Assembly (NCBI RefSeq): GCF_001028175.1
Contig: NZ_AEJF01000024.1
Coordinates: 1 to 64,000, forward strand
Direction: 5' to 3'
From: Caballeronia mineralivorans PML1(12)
GTDB lineage: Bacteria > Pseudomonadota > Gammaproteobacteria > Burkholderiales > Burkholderiaceae
DNA length: 64,000 bases
The position numbers were made by a program, and so were the translations under genes. Positions 10,384 through 18,689 of this stretch are shown one piece after another. The first letter of the stretch is position 1; each line of letters begins with the position of its first letter. A model generated the notes under the pieces. That model was not told the DNA's origin. It searched no databases and saw only the letters and a list, made by a program, of their open reading frames with translations.

Positions 10384-11376
10384 ATGTCGTCCACTGCCAC
10401 TTCCTCCCCAAACGCCGCCAACGTGCTCGAGCCCATCGCCGAGGACATGCAGCAGGTCAATCGCGTCATCCGGCAGCGCCTGGCATCCGAAGTGATGCTG
10501 ATCAACCAGATTTCCGAATACATCATCGGGGCGGGCGGGAAGCGGCTTCGTCCCGCGCTGCTGCTTTTGGTGGCGGGCGCTCTCGGCGACAAAACCGGGC
10601 ACCGCCACGAATTGGCCGCGGTGGTCGAGTTCATTCACACGGCCACATTGCTGCACGATGACGTCGTCGACGAATCCGATCTGCGGCGCGGCCGCAAAAC
10701 CGCGAACGCGCTGTTCGGCAACGCGGCGAGCGTGCTCGTCGGCGACTTCTTGTACTCGCGCTCCTTCGAAATGATGGTCGGCGTGGGCAAGATGCGCGTG
10801 ATGGAGATTCTGTCGGTGGCGACCAACGTGATCTCCGAAGGCGAAGTGCTGCAGTTGCTCAACATGCACGACCCGGACGTGGACGAAGCGCGCTACATGC
10901 AGGTGATCCGCTACAAGACGGCCAAACTCTTCGAAGCGGCGGCGCAACTCGGCGCAGTGCTGTCGGGGTCGGATGCCCGCACGGAAGCGGCGGCAGCGGA
11001 GTTCGGACGGCGCATCGGTACAGCGTTCCAGATCATGGACGACTGGCTCGATTACACGGGCACGGCGGAATCAATGGGTAAAAATGCCGGCGACGATCTG
11101 CGCGAAGGCAAACCCACGCTTCCCCTCATCTATTTGATGGAGCACGGTTCGGCCGAACAGGCAACGCTCGCACGCGAGGCAATCGAGCAAGGCGGCACCG
11201 ATAAATTCGACACCATCTTCGAGGCAATCACGACGTCGGGTGCGCTCGATCACACACTGAAATGCGCACGGCAGGAAGCGCAGGCGGCAGCGAATGCAAT
11301 TTCTTCGTTTCCGGATTCCATTTTTAAAGAGAGCCTGCTAGAATTATGTTCTTACTCGACGGCGAGACAGTCCTGA
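10384..11376 (+). CDS. ispB: Octaprenyl diphosphate synthase
   Basis: Trans-polyprenyl diphosphate synthase that builds the ubiquinone side chain from FPP and IPP (octaprenyl expected in this group). The first aspartate-rich motif is HDDVVDESD (residues 91-99), preceded by GGKRLRPAL. The second, FQIMDDWLDYTG, is near 214-225. The 330-aa product has the usual length. The ATG at 10384 (MSSTATSSPN) is preferred over an in-frame TTG at 10375. Divergent from rplU; a tRNA-Pro gene follows 32 nt after the stop, so read-through into it is likely. Chain length cannot be read from sequence with certainty. Confidence 0.93.
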   Translation: MSSTATSSPNAANVLEPIAEDMQQVNRVIRQRLASEVMLINQISEYIIGAGGKRLRPALLLLVAGALGDKTGHRHELAAVVEFIHTATLLHDDVVDESDLRRGRKTANALFGNAASVLVGDFLYSRSFEMMVGVGKMRVMEILSVATNVISEGEVLQLLNMHDPDVDEARYMQVIRYKTAKLFEAAAQLGAVLSGSDARTEAAAAEFGRRIGTAFQIMDDWLDYTGTAESMGKNAGDDLREGKPTLPLIYLMEHGSAEQATLAREAIEQGGTDKFDTIFEAITTSGALDHTLKCARQEAQAAANAISSFPDSIFKESLLELCSYSTARQS

Positions 11377-11408
11377 AAAGGAAACGAACCGATTCGACGT
11401 GAACCATT

Positions 11409-11485
11409 CGGGGTGTAGCTTAGCCTGGTAGAGCGCTACGTTCGGGACGTAGAGGCCGGAGGTTCGAATCCTCTCACCCCGACCA
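11409..11485 (+). tRNA. tRNA-Pro (anticodon CGG)
   Basis: 77 nt including CCA. The acceptor arm CGGGGTG (11409-11415) pairs with CACCCCG (11475-11481), followed by discriminator A and encoded CCA. The anticodon stem CTACG/CGTAG closes the loop TTCGGGA, giving anticodon CGG, which reads CCG. The T arm GGAGG-TTCGAAT-CCTCT is standard. A strong terminator follows 11 nt downstream. Confidence 0.97.
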
Positions 11486-11496
11486 AGATTTAATGA

Positions 11497-11526
11497 AAAA
11501 CCGCCCAGCTCGCTGGGCGGTTTTTT
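11497..11526 (+). terminator. Intrinsic terminator after tRNA-Pro
   Basis: CCGCCCAGC (11501-11509) pairs with GCTGGGCGG (11512-11520) and six T follow; A residues precede the stem, so it may be bidirectional. Confidence 0.88.
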
Positions 11527-11756
11527 GTTTTGCGGCTGCGGTTTTCATGCGGCGAGTGGCTCGCCGTCGCTATCTGCGCTTGAATGCTCCTGAACATTTC
11601 CCGGCCGCTTCTGTCTGTATCTGTACCCCGTCCTTCAGCTAACGCTGATCACGTGTATCTTGTGGAACTCCCGAAAGCGCTGACGACTCGGCGTGGCAGG
11701 CCTGCGCGGCCGCTAAAATGCCGGCCAGCCCACGACATCCCGCATCACACCCCGCC

Positions 11757-12260
11757 ATGTTCCCTCTGAAATATCTGAGCGCGTATCCGCAAGCGCTTCA
11801 GGACAAGGTCCGCCAACTTATCGCCGATGACCAGCTCGGCGTGTATCTCGCCGACCGGTATCCGCGCCGCCATGCCGTGCAATCGGACCGCGCGCTGTAT
11901 CAATACACCGCAGATCTGAAGCAGGAGTTCCTGCGTGTGGCGCCCGCCATCGATAAGGTGATGTACGACGCCAAGCTCGACGTGCTGCGTCATGCACTCG
12001 GCCTGCACACGGCGATCTCGCGAGTCCAGGGCGGCAAGCTCAAGGCGAAGAAGGAGATTCGCGTGGCGTCCTTGTTCAAGGAAGCGCCACCGGAATTCTT
12101 GCGCATGATCGTCGTGCACGAGCTCGCGCATTTGAAGGAAAGCGAGCACAACAAGGCGTTTTACCGGCTATGTGAATTCATGCAGCCGGGGTATCACCAG
12201 ATCGAATTCGATCTGCGCGTGTATCTGACGCAGCGCGAGCTGACACGAAATACTTTGTAG
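11757..12260 (+). CDS. YgjP/M48-like zinc metallopeptidase domain protein
   Basis: A 167-aa cytoplasmic protein with the zinc-binding signature HELAHLKESEH (residues 121-131) followed by AFYRLCEFMQPGY, the pattern of the DUF45/YgjP (WLM-like) metallopeptidase family. The family is usually annotated as M48-type or YgjP metal-dependent hydrolase; substrates are largely unknown. The ATG at 11757 (MFPLKYLSAYP) is preferred; an in-frame ATG at 11718 would add a Pro/His-rich stretch unlike the family. Its stop is one base from the stop of the convergent efflux gene, so the two transcripts must overlap unless termination is very early. Confidence 0.75.
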   Translation: MFPLKYLSAYPQALQDKVRQLIADDQLGVYLADRYPRRHAVQSDRALYQYTADLKQEFLRVAPAIDKVMYDAKLDVLRHALGLHTAISRVQGGKLKAKKEIRVASLFKEAPPEFLRMIVVHELAHLKESEHNKAFYRLCEFMQPGYHQIEFDLRVYLTQRELTRNTL

Positions 12261-12261
12261 G

Positions 12262-13806
12262 TCAGTCCGCTGCGGCATGAGCCAGCGTTTCGCTCGAAAC
12301 ACTTCGCATCGGCCGGATCAGCAATAACAGCGGCATGACCAGCAAGGTCGCGACAAACATCAGCTTGAAGTCGTTCAGGTACGCGATCATCTGGGCCTGC
12401 TGATTGATCGACTGATCCATCAGCGCGAGACTTATCTGCGATCCGCTCTCGAGCATGGGCTGCATCACCGGATTGAACACATTCACATTCGCCGCGAGAT
12501 CGGCGTGCGCGACCTGCGTGCCGCGCGTCATCATCGTCTGCACGATCGAGATGCCGATACTGCTGCCAATATTTCGCATCAGGCTGAAGGTCGCGGTGCC
12601 ATCGGCGCGTAGTACCGGCGTCAGCGTGGAAAACGTCAGCGCGCTCAGCGGCACGAATACGAAACCCAGACCGAAGCCCTGGATCACGCCGGGCCACACG
12701 ATGTCGGAGACCGACAGCACCAGCGTGTATTGCATCATCTGCCAGAGCGCGAATGCCGAAATCAAAAAACCGGCGAGCAATAGAAGACGCGCGTCGGTGC
12801 GCCGCAACAGCCGGCCGGCGATCAGCATGGCGACCATCGTGCCCGCGCCGCTCGGCGCCGTGACAAGGCCGGTCGTGGCGACCGGATAGTTCATCAGGTT
12901 CTGCAGCATGGGCGGCAGCAAGGCGCGGGTCGCGTACATCACCGCGCCGATCACGAAGATAAAAAACACGCCGGTCGCGAAATTGCGGTCCTTCAACAGT
13001 TCGTACTTGAAGAACGAGCGCTTTCCGGCGGTTGCCGTGTGCGCCAGAAAAAAGATGAAACTCAGCACCGCCAGAATCGCTTCGGTGCGGATTTCGAGCG
13101 AGCCGAACCAGTCGAGCTGCTCGCCGCGATCGAGCATCGCCTGAAGTGCGCCGATCGCAAGGCCCAGCGTGGCGAAACCAAACAGGTCGAATTTCACGCC
13201 GAGCTTCGCGGCTCGCGCCGGCAGGAACGTCAGCACCCCAAAGAGCGCAAACGCGCCGATCGGCACGTTGATGAAAAACACCCAGCGCCAGTTGTAACTG
13301 TCGGTGAGCCAGCCGCCGAGCGTCGGCCCGAGAATCGGCCCGACCATCACGCCCATGCCCCATACGGCCATTGCCTGGCCCTGCTTCTCGCGCGGATTGA
13401 TGTCGAGCAGGATGGATTGCGAGAGCGGCACGAGCGAGGCCCCGAAAATCCCCTGCAGCAATCGCGACGCGACAATCTGCGCGAGACTCTCCGATAACCC
13501 GCATAACGCCGACGCAATCGTGAAGCCGCCAATAGAGATGACCAGCAGACGCTTCGTGCTCAGCCGGTCCGACAACCAACCCGTGAGCGGCGTGGCAATC
13601 GCCGCGGCAACAATGTACGACGTGAGCACCCACGTGATCTCGTCCTGCGACGCCGACAGCGTGCCCTGCATATGCGGCAGCGCGACATTGGCGATGGTGC
13701 TGTCAAGCGTCTGGATCAGCGTGGCGAGCATGATCGAGAGCGTCAGCATGGGCCGGTTCAGCGGTGTGGCCGCCGCCGCGCTTGCCGGCATCGATTCAGA
13801 GGACAT
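12262..13806 (-). CDS. DHA2 family (EmrB/QacA-type) MFS multidrug efflux transporter
   Basis: A 514-aa inner-membrane drug:proton antiporter with about 14 hydrophobic helices. The N-terminus has TLDSTIANVALPHM (motif D1 of the DHA2 group) and GWLSDRLSTKRLLV (motif A). RLLQGIFGASLVPLSQS and GPILGPTLGGWLTDSYNWRW (motif C) follow. These features match EmrB/FarB-like pumps. No EmrA-type membrane-fusion partner is adjacent. It is divergent from a MarR regulator, with an 18-20 bp perfect palindrome between them, so MarR-controlled induction by a small toxic compound is the natural inference. Substrate unknown. Confidence 0.9.
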   Translation of the reverse strand: MSSESMPASAAAATPLNRPMLTLSIMLATLIQTLDSTIANVALPHMQGTLSASQDEITWVLTSYIVAAAIATPLTGWLSDRLSTKRLLVISIGGFTIASALCGLSESLAQIVASRLLQGIFGASLVPLSQSILLDINPREKQGQAMAVWGMGVMVGPILGPTLGGWLTDSYNWRWVFFINVPIGAFALFGVLTFLPARAAKLGVKFDLFGFATLGLAIGALQAMLDRGEQLDWFGSLEIRTEAILAVLSFIFFLAHTATAGKRSFFKYELLKDRNFATGVFFIFVIGAVMYATRALLPPMLQNLMNYPVATTGLVTAPSGAGTMVAMLIAGRLLRRTDARLLLLAGFLISAFALWQMMQYTLVLSVSDIVWPGVIQGFGLGFVFVPLSALTFSTLTPVLRADGTATFSLMRNIGSSIGISIVQTMMTRGTQVAHADLAANVNVFNPVMQPMLESGSQISLALMDQSINQQAQMIAYLNDFKLMFVATLLVMPLLLLIRPMRSVSSETLAHAAAD

Positions 13807-13841
13807 TCAGGCGCCGGTTCGTTTGTCAGGTTACCCATCAA

Positions 13842-13861
13842 ATAATAAGCATGCTTATTAT
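13842..13861. promoter_or_regulatory. Palindromic MarR-type operator
   Basis: The 20-bp perfect palindrome ATAATAAGCATGCTTATTAT lies 36 bp before the efflux gene and 99 bp before the MarR gene. Its length, symmetry and position in a divergent MarR/efflux gap are typical of MarR family operators. Binding is inferred. Confidence 0.75.
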
Positions 13862-13959
13862 AAACAGGCTGATCATTTGGGCAAGGATTCAAAAAAACCG
13901 GGGAAACCCGCGTTTGCCCAGGTGCATGTTGGCTCGTGCTTCTTTCGTATAATCCCGGC

Positions 13960-14403
13960 ATGGAAACGCACCTCGACAAGCGCTTTGGTTTTCTGATCTC
14001 GGACGTGGGGCGCTTGTGCAGCAAGCGCTTCGACGAACTCGCGAAATCGTCTCTCGATCTCACGCGAGCGCAGTGCCGCGCGCTCGCTTATCTGTCCCAT
14101 TTCGGCGATGTGAACCAGGCCCGGCTAGCCGATCTGCTGGAAGTCGCGCCTATATCAGCGGGCCGCTTGCTCGACCGGATGGAGGAAGGCGGATGGATCG
14201 AGCGCTTTTCAAATCCGGGCGATCGTCGCGAGCGGACTGTACGCATGACGGCAAAAGCGGAAGGCGCACTCGGCAAGGCGCGTCGAGTGGGTGATTCAGT
14301 GGCCGCTGAAGCCCTGGCAGGGCTTGATGCCGACGAACGCGCTCAGTTGATCTCGCTGCTACGGCGCGTGCGCGTGAATCTGAGCACGATCGTGGATGAG
14401 TAA
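13960..14403 (+). CDS. MarR family transcriptional regulator
   Basis: A 147-aa winged-helix repressor. The recognition region reads VNQARLADLLEVAPISAGRLLDRMEEGGWIER, followed by the wing NPGDRRERTVRMTAKAE (the DxR signature of MarR proteins). The ATG at 13960 gives METHLDKRFGFL; an ATG at 13936 is in frame but lacks conservation. Divergent from the DHA2 efflux gene with a palindromic operator between, so it probably represses both genes and is released by a ligand exported by the pump. It converges with the CoA transferase gene after a 198-bp gap without visible features. Confidence 0.92.
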   Translation: METHLDKRFGFLISDVGRLCSKRFDELAKSSLDLTRAQCRALAYLSHFGDVNQARLADLLEVAPISAGRLLDRMEEGGWIERFSNPGDRRERTVRMTAKAEGALGKARRVGDSVAAEALAGLDADERAQLISLLRRVRVNLSTIVDE

Positions 14404-14601
14404 AGGCTTGGCAGCTTTGTAGGCTACGTACACGCGCTTTTACGACTATGCGCAAACCCGCTGATCGAGAAAGTGGTGCCCTTGCTCGACTGGCAGCTTT
14501 GAGCACCTGCACACTTTTGACCCGCCGCAGTGGAACTCAGAAGCGACTGCTCCGCTCTCATCAAGTATCGACTCGCCGGACCGATGCACCTCACGTCGCA
14601 A

Positions 14602-15900
14602 TCAAGCGCCCCCTCCGATCACCCCCGCTCGCATCAACTCCGCAATCTGCGCGTCGCCCATGCCGAGCACGTCGCGCAGCATGGCGCTCGTGTGTTCTCC
14701 GAGCATCGGTGGCGCTTGATCGTACGCAACCGGCGTAGCCGATAAGCGCAGCGGACTCGCGACCGTCGGGGCGACGCCCGCGACCGGATGCGATATCTCC
14801 CGCGCCGCGCCGCGAAATTGCGCCTGTTCGGAGCCGAAAGCCTGCGCGATATCGTTGATCGGCCCGCACGGCACGCCGCACGCTTCAAGCGCATCGACCC
14901 ACGCGTCGCGAGGACGGGTCATAAACACCGCGGCCAGTTGCGGCAACAATTCCGCCCGGTTCACGCTGCGCCCGCTGTTGGTGGCGAAACGTGGATCGAG
15001 CGCGAGTTCCGGTACGTTCATCGCGGTGCATAGCGCGCGGAACTGGCTGTCGTTGCCGCACGCGACGATCACATGGCCGTCGCTCGCCGCGAAGGTCTGG
15101 TAAGGCACGATGTTCGGATGCGTGTTGCCCATCCGCCGAGGCGCCACGCCCGTGGTGAGATAGTTCATCGACTGGTTGGCGAGCATCGCGAGCTGGCAAT
15201 CGAGCAACGCGATGTCGAGATGCTGCCCGAGCCCGCTCCTCTCACGCTCCATCAGCGCGGCGAGCACGCCGGTGGTTGCATACATGCCGGCCATCAGGTC
15301 CGTCACCGCCACGCCGACTTTTTCCGGACCGCCGCCCGCTACGCTGTCGGGCTCGCCGGTGATGCTCATCAACCCGCCCATGCCCTGGATCAGGAAGTCG
15401 TAACCGGAGCGCTGCGATAGCGGCCCGGTTTGGCCAAAACCCGTCACCGAGCAATACACGAGGCGCGGATTGAGCGCCGAAAGGCTGTCGTAGTCCAGCC
15501 CATATTTCTTGAGCCCGCCGACCTTGAAGTTTTCGACGACCACGTCGCACGACTTCGCGAACTCGCGGATCAGCGCGGCGCCTTCGGGCGAGCTCATATC
15601 GATGGCAACCGATTGCTTGTTGCGGTTCGCGCACAGAAAATACGCGCTCTCCGATGTATCCCGTCCGTCGGCATCGCGCAGGAATGGAGGGCCCCATGTG
15701 CGGGTATCGTCGCCCGTGCCCGGACGCTCGATCTTGATCACTTGCGCGCCGAGATCCGCGAGGTTCTGCGTACACCACGGCCCCGCCAGCACCCTCGATA
15801 AATCCAGCACACGAATGCCATCCAGCGGACGTTTTCTCGTTGTGATCGTGTTTGCGCCCGTGTTCGCTGGCGTAGATTGGTTCTTGCTGTCCTGCACCAT
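14602..15900 (-). CDS. CaiB/BaiF family (class III) CoA transferase
   Basis: A 432-aa class III CoA transferase that should move CoA between a carboxylic acid and an acyl-CoA in the cytoplasm. The N-terminal RPLDGIRVLDLSRVLAGPWCTQNLADLGA is diagnostic (Rossmann start), and VAVTDLMAGMYATTG carries the expected catalytic Asp (about residue 201). Length and C-terminal domain are normal. An N-terminal ~22-residue Ser/Thr/Asn-rich leader precedes the fold. The start has a GAGGTGAA ribosome-binding site. It stands alone, without an acyl-CoA dehydrogenase or hydratase beside it, so the substrate cannot be inferred. Confidence 0.9.
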   Translation of the reverse strand: MVQDSKNQSTPANTGANTITTRKRPLDGIRVLDLSRVLAGPWCTQNLADLGAQVIKIERPGTGDDTRTWGPPFLRDADGRDTSESAYFLCANRNKQSVAIDMSSPEGAALIREFAKSCDVVVENFKVGGLKKYGLDYDSLSALNPRLVYCSVTGFGQTGPLSQRSGYDFLIQGMGGLMSITGEPDSVAGGGPEKVGVAVTDLMAGMYATTGVLAALMERERSGLGQHLDIALLDCQLAMLANQSMNYLTTGVAPRRMGNTHPNIVPYQTFAASDGHVIVACGNDSQFRALCTAMNVPELALDPRFATNSGRSVNRAELLPQLAAVFMTRPRDAWVDALEACGVPCGPINDIAQAFGSEQAQFRGAAREISHPVAGVAPTVASPLRLSATPVAYDQAPPMLGEHTSAMLRDVLGMGDAQIAELMRAGVIGGGA

Positions 15901-16198
15901 TTCACCTCGTTCGTTTCAAGCCGGGTCTGGATTTATCGGCTGGCTCATGCCCGGGAAATGCGGATCGGGCTCGCCACGGCCGGGCGAGCGCCCGGCGGAG
16001 AGTCGCATCGTTTGACGCATCGATTGTAGCCAAGTCGTCGGATTCGGCGTTCGTTGTCGGGCGTGCGGCTACGCCACCTCACGCAAGCAATTGATCGGAT
16101 CAAACCCCCAAACCTCATCAAAAAATCGTCACGCACCGGAATATTCCGCGCGCATCATTCGTTTATCCCTTACCTCCACAGAAGGAATGGACAAAAAA

Positions 16199-16567
16199 AT
16201 GAAAATGCGAATCCCGATGCTCGCTGCCGCTCTCGTCGCGACCTTCAGCCTGACTGCCCATGCCACGCCGCCGATGGCCGCGGGCGGCATGTACGCCGAC
16301 GCGAAAGGCATGACGCTCTACACCTTCGACAAAGATCCCGCCTCGGGCCCAAGCGCCTGCAGCGGCGGTTGCGCGCAAGCGTGGCCGGCGGCGATGGCCG
16401 ATGCGTCGGACAAGCCCCAGGGTGACTGGACCCTCGTGTCGACGGCCGATGGCGCCAACCAATGGGCATACAAAGGCAAGCGCGTGTACACATTCTCGAA
16501 AGACAAAAAACCCGGCGATGCCATGGGCGACAACTTCAAGGACATGTGGCATACGGTGAAGCAATAA
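16199..16567 (+). CDS. COG4315-type exported protein with secreted repeats (Lipoprotein_15 family)
   Basis: A 122-aa exported protein. A Sec signal peptide (MKMRIPMLAAALVATFSLTAHA) ends near residue 22. Two copies of the family repeat follow: GMTLYTFDKDPASGPSACSG (with the C-x3-C pair and a Trp-Pro) and KRVYTFSKDKKPGDAMGD. The family is widespread in bacteria and often lies near ECF sigma/anti-sigma genes; its biochemical role is unknown. An ATG at 16187 (MDKKMKMR) is in frame but sits on top of the AAGGA site, so 16199 is preferred. It is upstream of, and in line with, an ECF sigma factor. Confidence 0.82.
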   Translation: MKMRIPMLAAALVATFSLTAHATPPMAAGGMYADAKGMTLYTFDKDPASGPSACSGGCAQAWPAAMADASDKPQGDWTLVSTADGANQWAYKGKRVYTFSKDKKPGDAMGDNFKDMWHTVKQ

Positions 16568-16591
16568 CGTTATCAGAGCGGGGAGACCAGC

Positions 16592-16696
16592 ATGAAGCGA
16601 TCGATGACCGCTGTGCCGCGCCAGCGAACAACCTGCGCCACAGCGGTACATCGGCGAATAGTCGTCACGGCGGTTGGCCTGGAGCGCCGAAAGTGA
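16592..16696 (+). CDS. Possible 34-aa small ORF before the ECF sigma gene
   Basis: ATG 16592 has a good GGGGAG site 7 nt upstream, and the frame is open for 34 residues (MKRSMTAVPRQRTTC...VVTAVGLERRK). It is basic, with one Val/Ala stretch, and resembles no family known to me. It may be a leader peptide or chance. A second, 5-codon frame (ATG at 16704, MSIGR) ends at the sigma TTG start. Confidence 0.2.
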   Translation: MKRSMTAVPRQRTTCATAVHRRIVVTAVGLERRK

Positions 16697-16717
16697 ACCC
16701 GTCATGAGCATAGGCCG

Positions 16718-17236
16718 TTGAGCTTCGATACCGATCTTGTTGGGGTTCTCCCGCAGTTGCGGCGTTATGCGCGCGCGCTGACGGGAGACCGTGCCTGGGC
16801 CGATGACCTCGTGCAGGACGTGACCGAGCGTGCGCTGGGTCGTTCGAAAGGTTTTCGCGTGGGCAGTAATCTGCGCGCGTGGCTGTTCACGATCATGCGC
16901 AATCTCTATATCGATCAGTTGCGCGGCCGGCGTGATATTGCAGTCGACGATGAAACCGCGCCGTGGCGCCAAATGGCCGCGCCGGTCGGCGAAGTGGACG
17001 GGCTTGTGCTGCGCGACGTGCAGCGCGCGTTATATTGCCTGCCGGTCGAGCAACGCGAAGTCATGCTGCTCGTCTGCGTGGAGGACATGAGTTATCAGGA
17101 GGCATCCGTGGTGCTGAACGTGCCGGCCGGAACGGTGATGTCGCGACTTTCGCGGGCACGGGAACACATGCGCGTATTGCTTGGTGAGGAACCGGGCCGC
17201 AAATCGGCATCGTTGAAAATCGTGAGTGGCACATGA
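16718..17236 (+). CDS. ECF-type RNA polymerase sigma factor
   Basis: A 172-aa extracytoplasmic-function sigma factor. Region 2 covers about residues 8-75 (YARALTGDRAWADDLVQDVTERAL, AWLFTIMRNLYIDQLR, with the core -10 recognition helix). Region 4 covers about 105-155 (LPVEQREVMLLVCVEDMSYQEASVVLNVPAGTVMSRLSRAR, the -35 helix-turn-helix). The start is a TTG at 16718; no ATG or GTG in frame gives a complete region 2. The stop overlaps the downstream anti-sigma start by 4 bases (ATGA), so the pair is translationally coupled. Confidence 0.92.
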   Translation: MSFDTDLVGVLPQLRRYARALTGDRAWADDLVQDVTERALGRSKGFRVGSNLRAWLFTIMRNLYIDQLRGRRDIAVDDETAPWRQMAAPVGEVDGLVLRDVQRALYCLPVEQREVMLLVCVEDMSYQEASVVLNVPAGTVMSRLSRAREHMRVLLGEEPGRKSASLKIVSGT

Positions 17237-18027
17237 CGAATCCCGAACGTCCCGAACAGGCGGAATCGAGCACGCCAGCCGATGAGCTGCGCGCGCTGTC
17301 GGCGTTCATCGACGATGAAGCGCCGGACGCCGAACGCGCCGAAACGGCTGCGCGCATTGCACACGATCCCGCCAGCGCGGCGACGGTCGCTGCGTACCGC
17401 GCGCAGGACAATGCGCTGCGGGCGCTGTTTGCCGCCTCCGAGGATAAAGAACCGCAAGTCGTGGTGGTGCGTCCGCGCCGGCGTTATCTGATGGCGGCGA
17501 GCTGGCTGGCGGTGGGTATCGCATGCGGATTTTTGATGCACATGCTGTTGCCGGTTCTCGATCGCGAGCACCAGGCGCCGACGTTTGCGCAACGCGCGGA
17601 TATCGCCTATGCCGTGTATGCACCCGAGCAGCGGCATGCGGTGGAAGTCGCAGCGTCGCAGGAAGATCATCTCGTGACGTGGTTGTCCAAGCGGCTCAAC
17701 CGGACCCTGACCATTCCTTCGCTGCACGAATACGGGTTCGAACTGGTCGGTGGCCGCTTGCTGCCCGGCGAGGACGGTCCGGCGGCGCAATTCATGTATC
17801 AGAACGCCAGCGGCGAACGGCTCACACTCTATATGACGAGTGGTTCGGGCAAGCATCAGGACGAGTACGCAATACGGATGCTACGCGACGGTTCGCGACG
17901 GACTTTCTACTGGACGACGGACCACGCGGGTTATGCGCTCTCAGGGCAGATCGGCGAGGCGAAGCTGCGGGCGATCAGCTTCGATACCTGCGCCGCGCTG
18001 GGCGGCGATCCAAAGAAATGGCAGTGA
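17233..18027 (+). CDS. Membrane-anchored anti-sigma factor
   Basis: A 264-aa protein with a cytoplasmic N-terminal domain (about 1-80) including LRALSAFIDDEAPDAERAETAARIA, similar to zinc-less anti-sigma domains, a single transmembrane helix (about 85-108, RYLMAASWLAVGIACGFLMHMLLPVL) and a periplasmic C-terminal domain of about 155 aa. The arrangement and the ATGA overlap with the ECF sigma gene indicate its cognate anti-sigma. No HxxxCxxC zinc motif is present. The periplasmic part ends DTCAALGGDPKKWQ; the stimulus it senses is unknown. Confidence 0.85.
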   Translation: MTNPERPEQAESSTPADELRALSAFIDDEAPDAERAETAARIAHDPASAATVAAYRAQDNALRALFAASEDKEPQVVVVRPRRRYLMAASWLAVGIACGFLMHMLLPVLDREHQAPTFAQRADIAYAVYAPEQRHAVEVAASQEDHLVTWLSKRLNRTLTIPSLHEYGFELVGGRLLPGEDGPAAQFMYQNASGERLTLYMTSGSGKHQDEYAIRMLRDGSRRTFYWTTDHAGYALSGQIGEAKLRAISFDTCAALGGDPKKWQ

Positions 18028-18112
18028 GGGATTTGCCGGGATCGCGGCACTCGAATGCGAACAATTCAACCGATATCAAGCGAAGTTTTCGAGGCGCGAG
18101 GCCAGAAGAACA

Positions 18113-18673
18113 ATGAAGAGTAATCAAAGCAGCACGAAGCCGCTTTTGCGCGTTGCCGCGATATGCGCGGGATGTTTCCTGGCGGCCACCGCCATCGCCG
18201 ATGAACGCTTCACGCTGACTTCGCCCAGCCTCGCCGATAACGCCACCCTCGATTCCCGCCATGCCGCCAGCGCGCAGGATTGCGGCGGCAAGAACGTCTC
18301 GTTGCCGCTGTCGTGGAGCAACGCACCGCCGGACACCAAAAGCTTTGCGGTAACCATTTTCGATCCCGACGGCGCGCGTGGGCTCGGCATCGTGCATTGG
18401 GTTCTCTATGGCATTCCTGCCACGACGACCGCGCTCGGAGAAGGCGAGCCGCCAGCGGGGAGTATCGGGGGAATCAACCGGACGGGGAAGGACGGTTATT
18501 ACGGACCTTGCCCGCCACACGGCGATGCACCGCATCACTATGTCGTGCAAGCCTACGCGCTGGACCTCGCCGCCGATGCCCTGCCCGCCGCCCTCAACCG
18601 CGACGCGTTGATTGCCGCGATGAAGGGTCACGTGCTGGCATCGTCGAGCATGGTGGTGCGGTATGCGCGTTGA
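18113..18673 (+). CDS. YbhB/YbcL family Raf-kinase-inhibitor-like (PEBP) protein, exported
   Basis: A 186-aa phosphatidylethanolamine-binding-protein-like product with a signal peptide (about 1-29, ending ...ATAIADE), so probably periplasmic like YbcL. The PEBP signatures FAVTIFDPDGARGLGIVHWVLYGIP and DGYYGPCPPHGDAPHHYVVQAYAL are clear. The ATG at 18113 begins MKSNQSSTKPLLRVAAICAGCF; the frame is open much farther upstream but would overlap the anti-sigma gene. It is 85 bp after the anti-sigma stop and likely belongs to the same regulon. Converges with the glycosyltransferase gene (16-bp gap). Confidence 0.87.
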   Translation: MKSNQSSTKPLLRVAAICAGCFLAATAIADERFTLTSPSLADNATLDSRHAASAQDCGGKNVSLPLSWSNAPPDTKSFAVTIFDPDGARGLGIVHWVLYGIPATTTALGEGEPPAGSIGGINRTGKDGYYGPCPPHGDAPHHYVVQAYALDLAADALPAALNRDALIAAMKGHVLASSSMVVRYAR

Positions 18674-18689
18674 TCACTACGAGCCCTGA

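Noticed and set aside
11409..11485. tRNA-Pro as an attachment site for an integrated element
   Set aside because: No integrase gene and no duplicated tRNA 3' end were seen downstream; flanking genes are ordinary.
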